Shown: positions 12,423 through 23,799 of the stretch, in pieces
Layout of the letters: the number at the start of each line of letters is the position of its first letter
Position numbering within the stretch: the stretch's first letter is position 1
Source: Avena insularis
Lineage: Eukaryota; Streptophyta; Magnoliopsida; Poales; Poaceae
Reading direction: 5' to 3'
Length of the DNA: 64,000 nucleotides
NCBI GenBank assembly: GCA_023614405.1
Contig: CM042685.1
Location: 236,075,661-236,139,660, forward strand
Notes under the pieces: model-generated
The model's database searches: none
What the model was told of the DNA's origin: nothing
The model's input: only the letters and a program-made list of their open reading frames with translations
Translations under genes and position numbers: made by a program

Positions 12423-15419
12423 CTATCAACAAATGGCCTAACGGCAAGACACATTTTACACAAGGCTCCCGATCGAAATGTCTGCGGTTTGAATTCTGCA
12501 GGCCACAAATTATTTGGAAGTTAGCACGTGTCGACGTTGACCAGCACGTTAGCGACAATCTCCCAAGATTAGCATCACGTTGCCCTCATGGTCCCAGAGA
12601 GACAGTATCCGGATTGTTAAATAACTGCCTACTAGGAATTTGTTAATCCCCTTGTCATCTGAATCAGGAATAGGAAAGATTCGTGTCGATGAATTCGCTT
12701 CTCAGTGAACCGCATTCAGCTGCCACGTCTCATTCCTCAACCACTGGGCCAACTGCAGATCCACTGCGGGTATATATATGAAGATGGAGGAGGTGATAAT
12801 GTAATTAATCAACCAAAAAGTTAGAATTCATACAAGTATAGGCTGCATGCACGTGTGATACCTTAGCGTGATACCTAGGGTAGTTTAAGGTTAACTTCCC
12901 TTGCACAGGAAGAGACAGGACCCAGAACTGTCTGAACTCTGAACCTACGACACCCTATACAAAATACACATCGGCAAGACTCTGAATGCACATTCCATCG
13001 ATCTTGCTTATGCTCCTAAACAATAACCTGTTAATTAGTATTAGGTCTGGCGCATCGCAGTGGTAGCCACGCGCGCCATGCAATATGCATGATGGCAACA
13101 AGAAGGGCAGAAGAGACATCGCAATCTAACCTCGGCTTACTCGTTGGCTTGCTCGATTCTTCTGCCAGTACCGAGACAAAGCTAAGCTAAGCTAGCTCAT
13201 GATCGAAGATATGATGGCGTCCAATGAGCCGCAGCATATGCTTCGCACGCTCGGACAAGCTATAGAATCTAGTCATTCCCAAACCAATCCATCGTCATCG
13301 ATCATTCGATCTCCATCTCTCGATCATTCCCCCCGAAAGATCTGGACGAATCATTCGCACTTGAACATGGACAAACAGAGCGCGCGGCGCGCGGACCAGT
13401 CAGATGCATGCTTCCCGCCATTGATGGACCGCCAACAACAAGGCGAAGCTCTGCAACTCCGAAAGGGATCTGCTGCCAACTCTCCGGCCGGACCGAATCC
13501 GATCGATGGCTTTAGCTAGTGTGTAGCTCAGACTTCAGACTCGTACATCTATTATACTAGTTTAAAAGAGCTTTTGATTATTAAAGCAGGTAACAAGCAG
13601 CAAGTTGGGGCCTTTACTTGCGCAAGGTATACTACTATGTGGGTAGTAGATCCCTGCAATGCGGCCAAGGAAAGCCCCCTTGTTGCTGAGAAATAGTAAA
13701 TGACTGATGTGCAAGTCAGATTCGTGCGTCAGAATCGTGGAGTATGGCCGTCCACCAAATTAACTAATCCAGCTATACGAGTGAAGCCAGTTCAAGTGTT
13801 ACATCAGGTTGGATCGGGAATTCGGGAGTACTCGTTGCAGTTGCACCTAACAGACCGGCCATTGCCAGCCATTGTTCCACCTCTACACTCATACTTACTG
13901 GAGTAGTAGTATACTACTAGGATTAGCTACTAGTGTAGTCTTTGCTTTGGCTTGGCTCCGACGAGAGGGCTGCACTAGCCGGCTACCAGCAAGCAGTAGT
14001 AGCTCTAGCTAACATACATACAGTAGTATAGTAGTACGGAGTACTACTACTATTCGATAGAGCAGATTCATGGCACAGTATACATCAGTGTCATAGTGAG
14101 ACCAGACATGCGCATCCATCATCGGCAAACGGGGAGACGTAACGCTTCCACGGTTCGAGGATCGAGGGGCGGGCGGTGTGAAAGTGAAACGAGAAGAGAC
14201 CAGGGGTGAAAAAAGGTTGGCAGTTCCACTAGCACTGGGAAAATATAGCTGGGCAGGTCTTTCAGGCCGGAAAAGGCCAACAAGAAAGGCACCAGCTTTT
14301 GCATTTTTGGCCAGAGTCAGGGAGAGGGAGCAAACGGTAGAGGGCAGCAGGCAGCAGCCGCTATTGGAATATCCAAACGTGAAAAGGAGAGCCCGGTGCC
14401 CTCTAAAGAAAAGAAGCGAGAAAACAAAAAGGGCGGAAAGGCGACGTGGATGGTGAGATTAACCACAAAAGAAGAGCCTCGAATGGAACGGGAGAAGCAC
14501 GGGAGCTTTGGCCTTTGGGTTCGAAGAATACGAGCGGGGCAGCATGGAGCCGAAGGGTAGATACGCGGCTGTCAGGCTCTTGGGCCAGCAGGGAGCAGTC
14601 ATCTGGGCTAGAACTGGAGGGAGTACTAGTACGAGTAGCGGTATGAACCACACGACCACGTCCCAAACTTGTACGGGGATGCATGTGGGCCGGCGGCCTC
14701 GAATTGGAGGCTTCTCGCCAGCACGCGCGCGCAAACGCCAGCGTCGTAGTGCGTGCGAACTTTCTTGGGGTGTTTGTTTCTTTTTGCTGGCCCAGCAAGC
14801 ACTCGTCAAAGTTGGCTATCTGCATCCATCGGGCAAGGGCATTGGCACCACTAGCCGAGCGACCGAACGTGGTGTACTGTAGTCAGGTAAAAATGGAGAA
14901 GCATTGCCTCATCCAAACCGAGTTACTACAAATACAAAGGAGATTAAAGCCGAGTTCGAGATGATCGTGCAGCAATCTTTCAAAAGCCAAAATGATCACG
15001 CAGGTGTGATCCTATTGTCTCAGTTAATAAAGAGATTGAGTCCACCATTGGAAGACAAGGCACGGTGGTGAATGTTGATTCCGCTGACTCCACGGTGCTC
15101 GTATCAACGGGCCACTGCTTCCGACTTCCGAGTTGGCTTATGTCTTGTGCCCTTTTTGATGCCCATCACGATATCATCCATGCGGTCGGGGTACTTCCAA
15201 CGTATACATCCTACTTTAACTTTAGGGCTCTAGGATGATCATAAAGATAAACCCATCCGAAGAAAATTGTACTCTAGAGGATACTTTCATTCCTGACATT
15301 AGGAAGATGACATCAATGTTCAAGTTGTTTTTTTCGTTCGTGTCAACCATGTCTATAATCTTTTCCTCGACATAGCAGGGTCCCGAAGGACCCCATCGCA
15401 ACATTAGTTAGGAAATAGT
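12423..15419. other. Low-copy-looking intergenic DNA without a recognised gene
   Basis: About 3 kb with balanced composition and no transposon signature that I recognise. Short open frames exist (for example 13199-13519 plus, 106 codons, and several overlapping frames at 14180-14960 on both strands), but none has a domain, repeat or codon pattern that supports a gene. Two small hairpin-forming palindromes lie at 13904-13919 and 14029-14049. The stretch 14100-14900 is purine-rich on the plus strand. It may be a remnant of gene-flanking DNA caught between retrotransposons; that is inference only. Confidence 0.4.
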
Positions 15420-16278
15420 ACACATCAAATTGCATGAAAACCCATCACATAACAAGAATTACAAATAGGTCCTTGAACATTAATGTAAAGGACCTCAAAC
15501 AAAACTTTAAAACGCAATCAAGTCCATCGATTTGCTTAGGTTCGGCATCTTCGCCTCCAAGAATGACACCACTTGGTATAGCGAGATCGCCATGGCTACT
15601 GCCCTGGCCTCCCAGCAGAAGGATAAAGGTCTCCAAATTGGCATCACACGAGGAGGTTGAAGATTATGGTCGGAAGAAACCGAAGCTGCACCAGGCCACC
15701 CTTTGGCTAGAAGAGTCACCAAAACGACGAAGTCCGCTCATCCATTGCCAAGAGGAAGAACTCCTACCTAGCGGCATTGCTCCGCATCTAGATATGGCGA
15801 GAATGATCTCGGGAGAGGTCACCCTTTGACCAAAAAATTCCTCGAAGCGACGAAGTCCCCAATCCATCGCCAGGAAGATGTCCTAGCAAGCATCATTGCT
15901 TCATTTCAAAATCCGGTGAGAGTAGAGCACTTAGCTGATCTAGAACTTGAGATCTCCTCTACTCCATCTTCAAATCTTCAATTTTGCAGTCAAAAGAAGA
16001 AGGAGAAGATTTCTTCCAGAGAAGGGACCCAATCGAGCTTATCGACAAAGTTTTTGCCGACTGAATCCTGACATGGAGCTGGCACACATGAGGCACTAGC
16101 AAGAGTACCGTTACCGAATGTTGCCTATCGCTGCTCAAAGACGAAGGCACCTCACTCCAGACCAGCATGTCGCCAAACACAACAAGCCCAATACGTAACC
16201 TAGATTAAACCTAATATGTTATAGGACTTCGCTAGGGTCTTCTCCCTCCCCACTCTAACCGACAACCCCGACGGAGAG
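15420..16278. other. Unclassified sequence flanking element G
   Basis: About 860 bp with several short overlapping frames but no recognised protein. It contains a diverged tandem duplication (separate entry) and ends in GAGAG, the target-site duplication of element G, whose other copy is at 28802-28806. With G removed, this sequence joins directly to the unclassified sequence starting at 28807, so both belong to one older insertion target. Confidence 0.4.
15695..15910. repeat. Diverged tandem duplication, unit about 123 bp
   Basis: Unit 1 (about 15695-15790) and unit 2 (about 15817-15910) share, in the same order, CACCCTTTG, CGACGAAGTCC, ATCCATTGCCA/ATCCATCGCCA, GGAAGA and CATTGCT. They differ at roughly a quarter of positions by eye, so the duplication is old. 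Confidence 0.6.
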
Positions 16279-16777
16279 TGACGAGGTTTAATCTCGTCAA
16301 TGCCCATTGTTATGAACTTGGATTTTGGAGAAGATGGGGATGTTGGAGATCGTGGCACGGTTAACAGACAAGCAACCAGGGGACACGAGATTTACCCAGG
16401 TTCAGGCCCCCGGAGGGAAAACCTTACTCCTGCTTGTCTGCTCTTGATTACGGCGGAACCGAAGGTTACAGGGTGCGCAGATTCGATCTGGCGTGGATGC
16501 GTGTGCGAAAGTATGAGTCGAGGGATCTAGGACGTGCCCTCCTGGCCTTTATATAGACTTAGGCAGGTCCCGGGCATAGTCCTAGTTGGTTACAAGTTCT
16601 AGGGTTTTACCCCTTTGAATTTCCTATCTCCGCTAGTCTTGCTCTCCAAGGATCCGAAGGCGTCATGGGCCTTGGCCACCCAAAAATCTTCATGGGCCAG
16701 CGTATATCTGCTGTGGGCCTTCCTTGGGCTGGACCAGGTATGCTAAAGTCATGTATCCGTAGGGTATAACCATGTCA
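16279..16777 (-). repeat. Element G 3' LTR (499 bp)
   Basis: Begins TGACGAGGTTTAATCTCGTC, whose first 20 bases contain the inverted repeat GACGAG/CTCGTC, and ends ACCATGTCA. It pairs with the LTR at 28303-28801 at equal length. On the element's own (minus) strand this is the 3' LTR, preceded by the PPT at 16779-16790. Confidence 0.92.
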
Positions 16778-16792
16778 GTAGCCCCCGAGTGA
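16778..16792 (-). other. Element G polypurine tract
   Basis: On the minus strand ACTCGGGGGCTAC sits directly before the 3' LTR. This is the site expected to prime plus-strand DNA synthesis. The same 12-mer recurs at least seven more times in the element (17340, 17465, 17569, 19776, 19831, 21959 and 23428, one-base variants included). Confidence 0.75.
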
Positions 16793-17310
16793 TCAGTCGA
16801 ATCATAGATTCGGCTGAGGACTCTCCCATTCTTCGGGTGCAACTATATTTTAATAGCATATGAGCGTAGGGATTGTTGATGCGCAGTGCGACTCACCCGA
16901 CGGATCGTGGGCTTAACTGTCTTAGGACGAAACGACATGATCTTCTTCAGGTTCGGGTCCCTCAACCCGGACCAGGAACATGTGCTGGCGTAATTCGACT
17001 CAGGCCGCGGAGGACTTACAGGAGTGGAATTCCAGTGATTTTAATTGGTGTACCCAATGCGTCCGTCAGGATTTTTCATCGTACCTGCTGGTACGGCTTG
17101 ATACTAGCAGAGCGCATAAAAGCGTTGTGCCATCAGATGATATCTGTAGGTCTTATCTTTGTGTCGAAGACACAGCATCCGAATGTTTGTCACCGCGGAG
17201 GTGCTTCGGATGGCCAAGGAGATTGTCGCTCACTTAGCGTTTTTGTTGGGGCAGAGTTGCCAAAAAGTTTTTGCATGCTGATCCGCAAGATCGCAGTCGA
17301 AGATTTCATA

Positions 17311-17600
17311 GGGTGCGCGGCCAGCGCTCCCTATGGGAGTAGCCCCCAAGTGTCTGTTCGAGTCGTAGACTCGAACGGAGACTTTATTTCAAGCACTGTT
17401 TCAGTTGTTAAGTCCGCAGGACTCGAAAATTTTCGGATGCTTAAATCCATCCTCCCTATGGGAGTAGCCCCCGAGTCCGTAGTGGAGTCATAGACTCGAC
17501 GTAGGACTCAAGAAGTAATTGTATCTGCATTTGTCTGTCGGGTGCGCGGCCAGCGCTCCTGATAGGAGTAGCCCCCGAGTATTTAGTCGAATCGTAGATT
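17311..17600. repeat. Element G tandem repeats containing the PPT-like motif
   Basis: Three irregular copies of GGGAGTAGCCCCC(G/A)AGT are spaced 125 and 104 bp apart (17340, 17465, 17569). Each is followed within about 10-20 bases by a GTCGTAGACTCGA-like inverted repeat, and two are preceded by GGTGCGCGGCCAGCGCTCC. The array lies in the non-coding stretch between the 3' LTR and the start of the antisense gene, so it is also upstream of that gene. The PPT at 16779 followed by GTCGAATCATAGATTCG is a further copy of the same module. Confidence 0.7.
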
Positions 17601-18067
17601 CGAGTGAGTACTCTTAGCTGCGGAGCCGAAGTGGTGCTAGTATAGCTTTCGATGACGTCAGTGCTTACGATCGATGACCTCAAGCCGCCCGCTGGCGTAG
17701 ATGACTTGATCGACGGCGTGGGTCCCATTTGCTGACTTTGAATTGACTGGTCACGCGCGGCGTGGAGATGATTACGGTGTCTCCTCGATTACCGCGCATA
17801 GTGGACGGCGTGGTAGCGATGGTTCATTTTGGTGCTGACACGTGTACGGTCAGATCTACCGCTGGCGTTAGGTCTTCTCGATGGACGGCCAGGGTGCGTC
17901 GTCTTCGCTGTTATAATCCTCGGTGAAATCGTGGTTTGTTTTTCACCGCACCAGTTCATCTCTGCACTGCCTTCTTGTTCTTGAGCTATTCTTGCTGCGC
18001 ACTGCGGCTTTCTTCTACATGTCCTCTGTTCTTTCTGATTTGGCATCGCCACCACCGCTGTAGCGCC

Positions 18068-21000
18068 ATGGGGAAAACAAAGAAGTCCTCATCTGCAGTT
18101 GGGACCAGCGCCGCCGGAGGCAAGAAGGGCACCGCCATCAAGGTCACCGATGGTGGTCGGCGGCGATCGTAAACGCGGAGAGCGATCTCCGAACCGCTGA
18201 AAGGGCCCGATCCCGCAGACACGACGGCGTGAGACTCCCTTTAATAGGTAATCCCCCGTCCCCCATCTGGGTTCCGGGTTATGTTTGTTGCCTTTGTGTT
18301 GCCCGGGTTTTCTTATCCGGTCCACGACTTCCTTCATGGACTGCTCTTCTTCTATGGGGTTCAACTCCATCATATGTCTCCCAACTCCCTTCTCCACATT
18401 GCGTGTTTTATCACACTTTGCGAGTGTTGGCTTGGCATTGAGCCGCACTTTGGCCTCTTCCGGAAGCTTTATTCCGTGAAGAGGCAGTCTGGTTCGGATG
18501 GTGTATATCCCATTGGGGGTTTCATCATCTCCCTCAATCCCAATTTTCAATTCTTTTCCTTTTCCATGTCCAAATCTGTCCAAGATCATGGAGGAAATGG
18601 TTTTACATCCGTGACTCAGATATTCTCGGGCAAGATTTTGGTCTCGCTCCTTTGACCCTCCCAATTGATTGAGAAGAAAAGATCTGGAAAACCAAATCTG
18701 GACGGTGAAGTGGTGGAGATAGAGACCCTTTATCGTCGGGTGGATCTCCAATTGATTCCGGAGAAGGAGGTGAACAGCGTGGACATCATCCGGACGTTTT
18801 TGAGCGCCGGTGCCTTTCTTCAAGCGAGGCGCACCGATGTTTCTTTATTCGGGCGCCGTGATCCGACGAGGGTTTCGAGGAGAAAATCTCCGAGGGAATC
18901 TTGACAAGGATCTTCGCGTGCTGAAGTTCAAGGCCGATGAAGAACTCCGAGAAGTCGCCGACTCCCTTTCTTCGACGTTGGTCGTGCCGAAGGTGTAGAT
19001 TTATGCACGTAGTGCTCCCCTTTTTTGTTGGGTGTGTATTTGTGTTCTTTGTTTGGTAACAAAGTTTCTTCTCATCTTGTAGAGCTTCAAAGTACCGGGC
19101 ATGGCACCACCATTGCCCGAAAGGTATCCGAATGCCCCGAATAATGAAGTGGTGGATTCCGTGTCCGAGCTTCCGTCGGCGCGATCTCCGTGAGGATGCC
19201 GACGAGTCGAGTGAGGACCATACGCGCAAGCGATCACGGAGCTCGAGCGAGTCTTCGGATGCTTCAACTCCTCCGACTCCCAGAAATCCTCTGGGCCTTG
19301 AGCGTCATGATGATGGTCATGGAGGTTCTTCCTCTCCCCTTCCTGCCATTCCCTGTATGGTTGTTGCATCGCACCCGCCAAAGAAAGCGAAGAAGGAAGT
19401 AAAGAAGGAGGAGTAGAAGGAAGAGTAGAAAGAGGTGAAGATGGCCCGAAGGGCTTCTCCTATCTTCGACCTTAGCGCACTGGGCTCGTAAGTTTTTCTT
19501 GTTGTACTGTTGTCCTTTTCTCTTTATGATGTTTGCACCTGTGTTGATTGGCTTCGTGTGCAGGCAATCCTCCGACGGCTCTAGTGATGGCGCGGGGGAG
19601 ATGATGGGGGAGTCGAACATTGCGTCGCCTCCTCCTCAGACGGTGGCGACTTCGGGTGGCGCTGCCCCAGATCCTCCTGTGCGGGAGAGGCTGGTGGTTG
19701 CGCCTCAGAATTTCGCAGGCGGGCCTTCGGGCTCGCCTTCGGAGCACGTAAGTTTTCTGCTTCCTGTCACGGGGGTAGCCCCCGAGTGTCTTCGTGTGCT
19801 GATGTTGTTTTTGCTTCTTTGTTTTGGGCGTAGCCCCCAAGTCCTGTTCTTATTGCCTTTTTCTGCAGCCTTTTGTCCAAGAGGCCAAGCGACTGGTAGA
19901 AGAACGCCTGACGCTGGAGGCAAAACTGCGGCAGCTTCAAGGTATTCGTCTGCCTTTTAGTACTTCTGTTGCTTATCCTGTCCTGTTCTTTGACACGTGC
20001 TTGTCTTAAATGCAAAGGATCATAATGACTCTCTTCGTGAGGTCGATGCTCTTAAGAAGAGTCTTGGCCAATCAGAGCAGAAGGCCGAAACTGTCGTTGG
20101 CGCGAAAGAACGCCTTGAGCTAGAGCTATCGAAGGCAGCCGAAGCGAAGGAGCGTCTGCAGCAGGAGGCCGCAGATCGTGAGGAGCAGCTGGCCACCGCT
20201 AAGGCCCGCCGTGAAAGAGGGGTGGCGAGAAGCTCATGGCTGCCGCCAAGGCTATTTCGTGAGTGCTGGATTTTTGTACTTGTTTTTTTCGATGGGTCTT
20301 CTATGCCGCTTTCTTCATGCTCTTCTTCATTTTTGTCTCGATGCCGCAGTATCGAAGTTCGACCATGGTGCTCGAGCACGGAGTGCTCTGGATGATGCCA
20401 CAAGGGCCGAAGACCGCCGCAACACCGCTGCCAGCTCCTCGCCAAGGCGAAGAGGTCCTTGGTTGCTACCAGAGCTCTTCCCAAGGGCGCAACCCTTGAA
20501 GATGTGGATGCCTGGCAGAGGCTCTGTCACCGGTTACCGCAGCGGCATAAGCGCAAGCGTAAGGGCATCGCGCGTCCGTCGGGCGATGGCCAAGGCGGCT
20601 GGAGCAGAGCTGGACTTGCCCCAGATCACCTCTCGGATGACGACTGCTGCGGATGGATACGAGGTAGCCTTCGCTGCCTACTCCGGCATTGCAGACGATA
20701 TGGGCCCAAGCTCATTGACTTCTGTTCGAGTACGCATCATGGCAGTGGCTAGGCCAAAGCTAGGCGTCTGCAGCCGAGGCGACTCAGTGTCCCGCGCCTT
20801 AGGCATAGTAGATGTAGGGTAGCATGTGGTTTACTTTTGTTGTAAATATCTTTTGTAGTACCATCCTTGTGCCACGCAGTGGCCTTATATATTTAATTAA
20901 TTTCTCCGAGTTGGACTCCATCCTTGTCTTAATGTCTGTTTTCCTTTCTTTTTCTCGCTATAGGTTGCTTCGGGTGCTGACCCAGTTGACACTTCATCCG

Positions 21001-21763
21001 AAAAGCCCTTGCGACCATCATTGGATGATTCCTCGCAGCTCGCTTTTCTTCGAGATCGCGTGCGCAGCTTGGAGAGGGATTTGCTCGGGTTACGCGGTCG
21101 CGCCGACGTTTGGAAATCCAAGGCAGATCGTGGTGCAGCCAGAGAGGAGTACTTGATGGCGGAGCTGGGTCGGCTGTCCGAGCACTGCAATGTAAGTTGA
21201 TCCTTCTTTCCGGTATCTCAGTTCTTGGTGAGTCTGCTGGCCTTATTCTTGTTTTGTGCGGTTGTCGCAGTGCCAATCTTGCCCGAGGAGGAAAAGGAGC
21301 GAGTCGCTGTTCGGTCAATTGCTTGACTCAACAGACATGGAGGTCGGCGGCTTTCTCGATGGACCGCGATCGCGCCATGGTTCCGCGACGGTGCATCGCG
21401 GTCTATCGTGTTTCGCGGGTGCTCCGCCAGGTGCATACATCGCTTTCCTCGGTGTTGCACGTCATGTTTCCTTTGGATGCTGTCCCAACGACCCTCGCAG
21501 GTCTTCTGTCGAGGTTTCGGAGTGCCAGCAATGTCAAGGAGCTGGTGCGGCAGCAGCTCGTTGCAGGAGTGAAGGCTGCCTTGTCCCTTGTGAGGGTGCA
21601 CCGTCCCGACGTAGATTTGGCTGCTGTTGCGGCTGGGCCGCCTCTTCGACCGGATGGTGGCGAGTGGAACATGCGTCCGCATTACACGGCTGTAAGGCAG
21701 TATGCCGAACAGATTGTAGATTTGTTTGAGCAGCGTGTTCAGGTTATTCTTCAGAATAGGTAG
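18068..21763 (+). pseudogene. Element G antisense gene: multi-exon, domain resembling 'putative gypsy type transposon' family
   Basis: Lies on the strand opposite to gag-pol. The likely start is ATG at 18068 (MGKTKKSSSAVG). At 18281-18480 the translation (YPVHDFLHGLLFFYGVQLHH, then ITLCECWLGIEPHFGLFRKLY, then GGFIISLNP) matches, as I remember it, the grass family Pfam PF04195. Later segments are charged and coiled-coil-like (AEAKERLQQEAADREEQLA at about 20.1-20.2 kb); the C-terminus is LLSRFRSASNVKELV to the stop at 21763. Good GT-AG borders delimit introns: exon ends near 18992, 19487, 19747, 19941, 20258 and 21191; exon starts near 19083, 19564, 19869, 20018, 20350, 20964 and 21271. Frameshifts in exon 1 and stops near 19417 and 19429 suggest that this copy is broken. 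Function unknown; such antisense frames are reported in Tat elements. Confidence 0.75.
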
Positions 21764-22037
21764 GACCTGAAAGTAGACAGAGAGATGTAAAATTTGTATA
21801 TGTCGGCTGGGCGTTTTGTGCCCTTTGTTGTAAAGGTTTGCTTGTTTGTGAGCACGCAGTGCTTTGATTGAGTACGTGTCCTTTTCGTTTGCCTGACGTG
21901 GTCAGCTACTCAGGTGTACACGTTTGGTCCTCAGTCGATGAAATCGTGAGGTGGGGGGAGCCCCCGAGTGCGCTTGTAGCATGTAATAAAGTTGCAGAGA
22001 AATAGTCAACCGAAGGTTGGGGGCGAGACACTTAGCT

Positions 22038-23320
22038 TTATTTATATCGTAATGGAGGAGGTATATGGTTCGGCTGAGTAGCCTTGGCTGTAAGCCTTAT
22101 TGAAAGTAAAAGGGGTACATTGCTATGGGTAGAATCGTCGCAAAAGTAGATGTTCCATGGGTTGGAGTATGCGACTCCAGACTCCACGTGCTTGAGGCGA
22201 TAGGCGCCACCTGGGATGACTTCGGTGATGACATAGGGTCCTTCCCATGGTGACTCGAGTTTATTCGGTCGCTTTTGCTTGAGTCGCAAGACGAGGTCTC
22301 CTTCGACGGCGACCTTGCAGCAGCGGCTACCGTGGTAGTTGCGGAGACTTTGGTACACCGCTGATCTAGCTGCCGCTATATCCTGATGCTTCGTCGAGTG
22401 TGTCGACATCTTCGAGTACCGTGGATTGGCTTCACGTATGTGACGACACTCGTAGAGCCTGGTGGCGTACTTAGGCTGGTAGCACGGCCTCAGCTCCGTG
22501 CACCATGAAGAACGGTGTGTAGCCGGTGGAGCTGTTTGGCATAGTCCGTAAGCTCCACAGATGCACGGTAGCTCTTCGTCCAGCTTAGCTTTGTGCTCGA
22601 GTGAGCTCATGAGGCGCTTCTTGATACCGGCGCCAATTAGACCATTGGCCTTTTCCACTTGCCTGTTTGTTTGCGGGTGTGCCACTGAGGCATACGTGAT
22701 GTTGATCCCGAGGCCTTCGCAGAAGTCCTGGAATTCTTCGGAGATAAAGTTCGATCCGTTGTCGGTGATGATGCTGTGTGGTACGCCGAACCTGTAGACA
22801 ATGGATTCGAAGAATTTGACGGCAGTTTTGCCCTTCTGGTTGGTGACTGGCATTGCCTCGATCCACTTGGTGAATTTGTCAACTGCGACCAGGAGGAAGA
22901 CGTGTCCCCCTTTCGAGGACTTTTGGCAGTTTGCCGATCATGTCGAGGCCCCATTGAGCAAAAGGCCAAGCTATGGGTATGGGTCTGAGTTCGGACCCAA
23001 AAGTGCGGTTTGTCGGGCAACCGTTGGCACCGTTGCATCTTCGGACGATGTCCTTTATGCCGCTCATGGTCGCGCACAAGAGAATCTCGCCAGAGAGCTT
23101 TGGCGACAAGGGAGCGGCTGCCGGCATGGTGGCCACAGATGCCCTCGTGGATGTCTTGGAGTATGGCCTTGCCGTCGCCGATAGTGACGCACCGTTGTAG
23201 CACACCCGTAATGCTGCGTTTGTACAGCTCGCCGTTGATGATGGTGAAGGCTGTTGACCGACGAGATATGCGTCGGGCACCTGTCGGGCTGTCAGGTAGT
23301 TCTCCGTTTATCAGGAACTG
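22038..23320 (-). pseudogene. Element G integrase
   Basis: Minus-strand frames carry a zinc-binding N-terminus (HEGICGHHAGSRSLVAKA near 23.1 kb, followed by a cysteine pair) and an rve core. The core includes FGVPHSIITDNGSNFISEEF and VAHPQTNRQVEKANG (22853-22560); the D and E of this stretch are the second and third catalytic residues. A C-terminal block LESPWEGPYVITEVIPGGAYRL is typical of Gypsy integrases and lies near 22.2 kb. The order after RNase H confirms Ty3/Gypsy. At least three frame changes break the gene between 23.3 and 22.5 kb. A copy of the PPT-like motif lies just upstream at 23428. Confidence 0.8.
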
Positions 23321-23799
23321 GAGGTATGGTCGCGTCCAAGTTTCTTCAACTGCCATGACCTGCATTAGGTTGACCATGGCAACTTCGGTATCCAGCTTTT
23401 CGGGTCCTTCGTGACCTTCGGGTAGCGTAGCCCCCGAGTGTTCTGCTTCTTCGGGTGATCTCTTGGGGAATTTTCGCTTGATGGATGGCACGCAGATCTG
23501 TTCGAGGAACACACCTGGTGGCACCTTTGCGCAAGTGGAGCCGATGTTGGCGAGTCTATCGGCTTCCTCGTTGCTTTCTCTTCCGACGCGTCAAGCTCGC
23601 AGCCGCCGAATTCTCCTTCGAAAAGTTGTAGAGTGCGCGATGCGCGATCATGTTTTCGGCGTGTCGCCACACTCATTCATCGTCTGGACGACGAGGTTGG
23701 AGTCACCAGATGACCAGCGCTGCGGCGCGCATATCTTTGCCATCCTCATGCCATGGATGAGGGCTTCAGATTCGCTTCGTTGTTGGAGGCTCAACTTCA

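Noticed and set aside
14178..14964. Cluster of overlapping open frames on both strands (92-140 codons)
   Set aside because: The frames overlap on both strands in GC-rich DNA, and none has a recognisable motif or an obvious promoter or splice context.
17311..17600. CRISPR-like regularly spaced repeats
   Set aside because: Only three or four irregular copies with related, not unique, spacers, in a plant retrotransposon; this is a degenerate tandem repeat.
18089..18823. Long minus-strand frame (244 codons) within element G
   Set aside because: It is the reverse-strand shadow of the antisense gene's first exons; its translation shows no domain while the plus strand gives a recognisable one.
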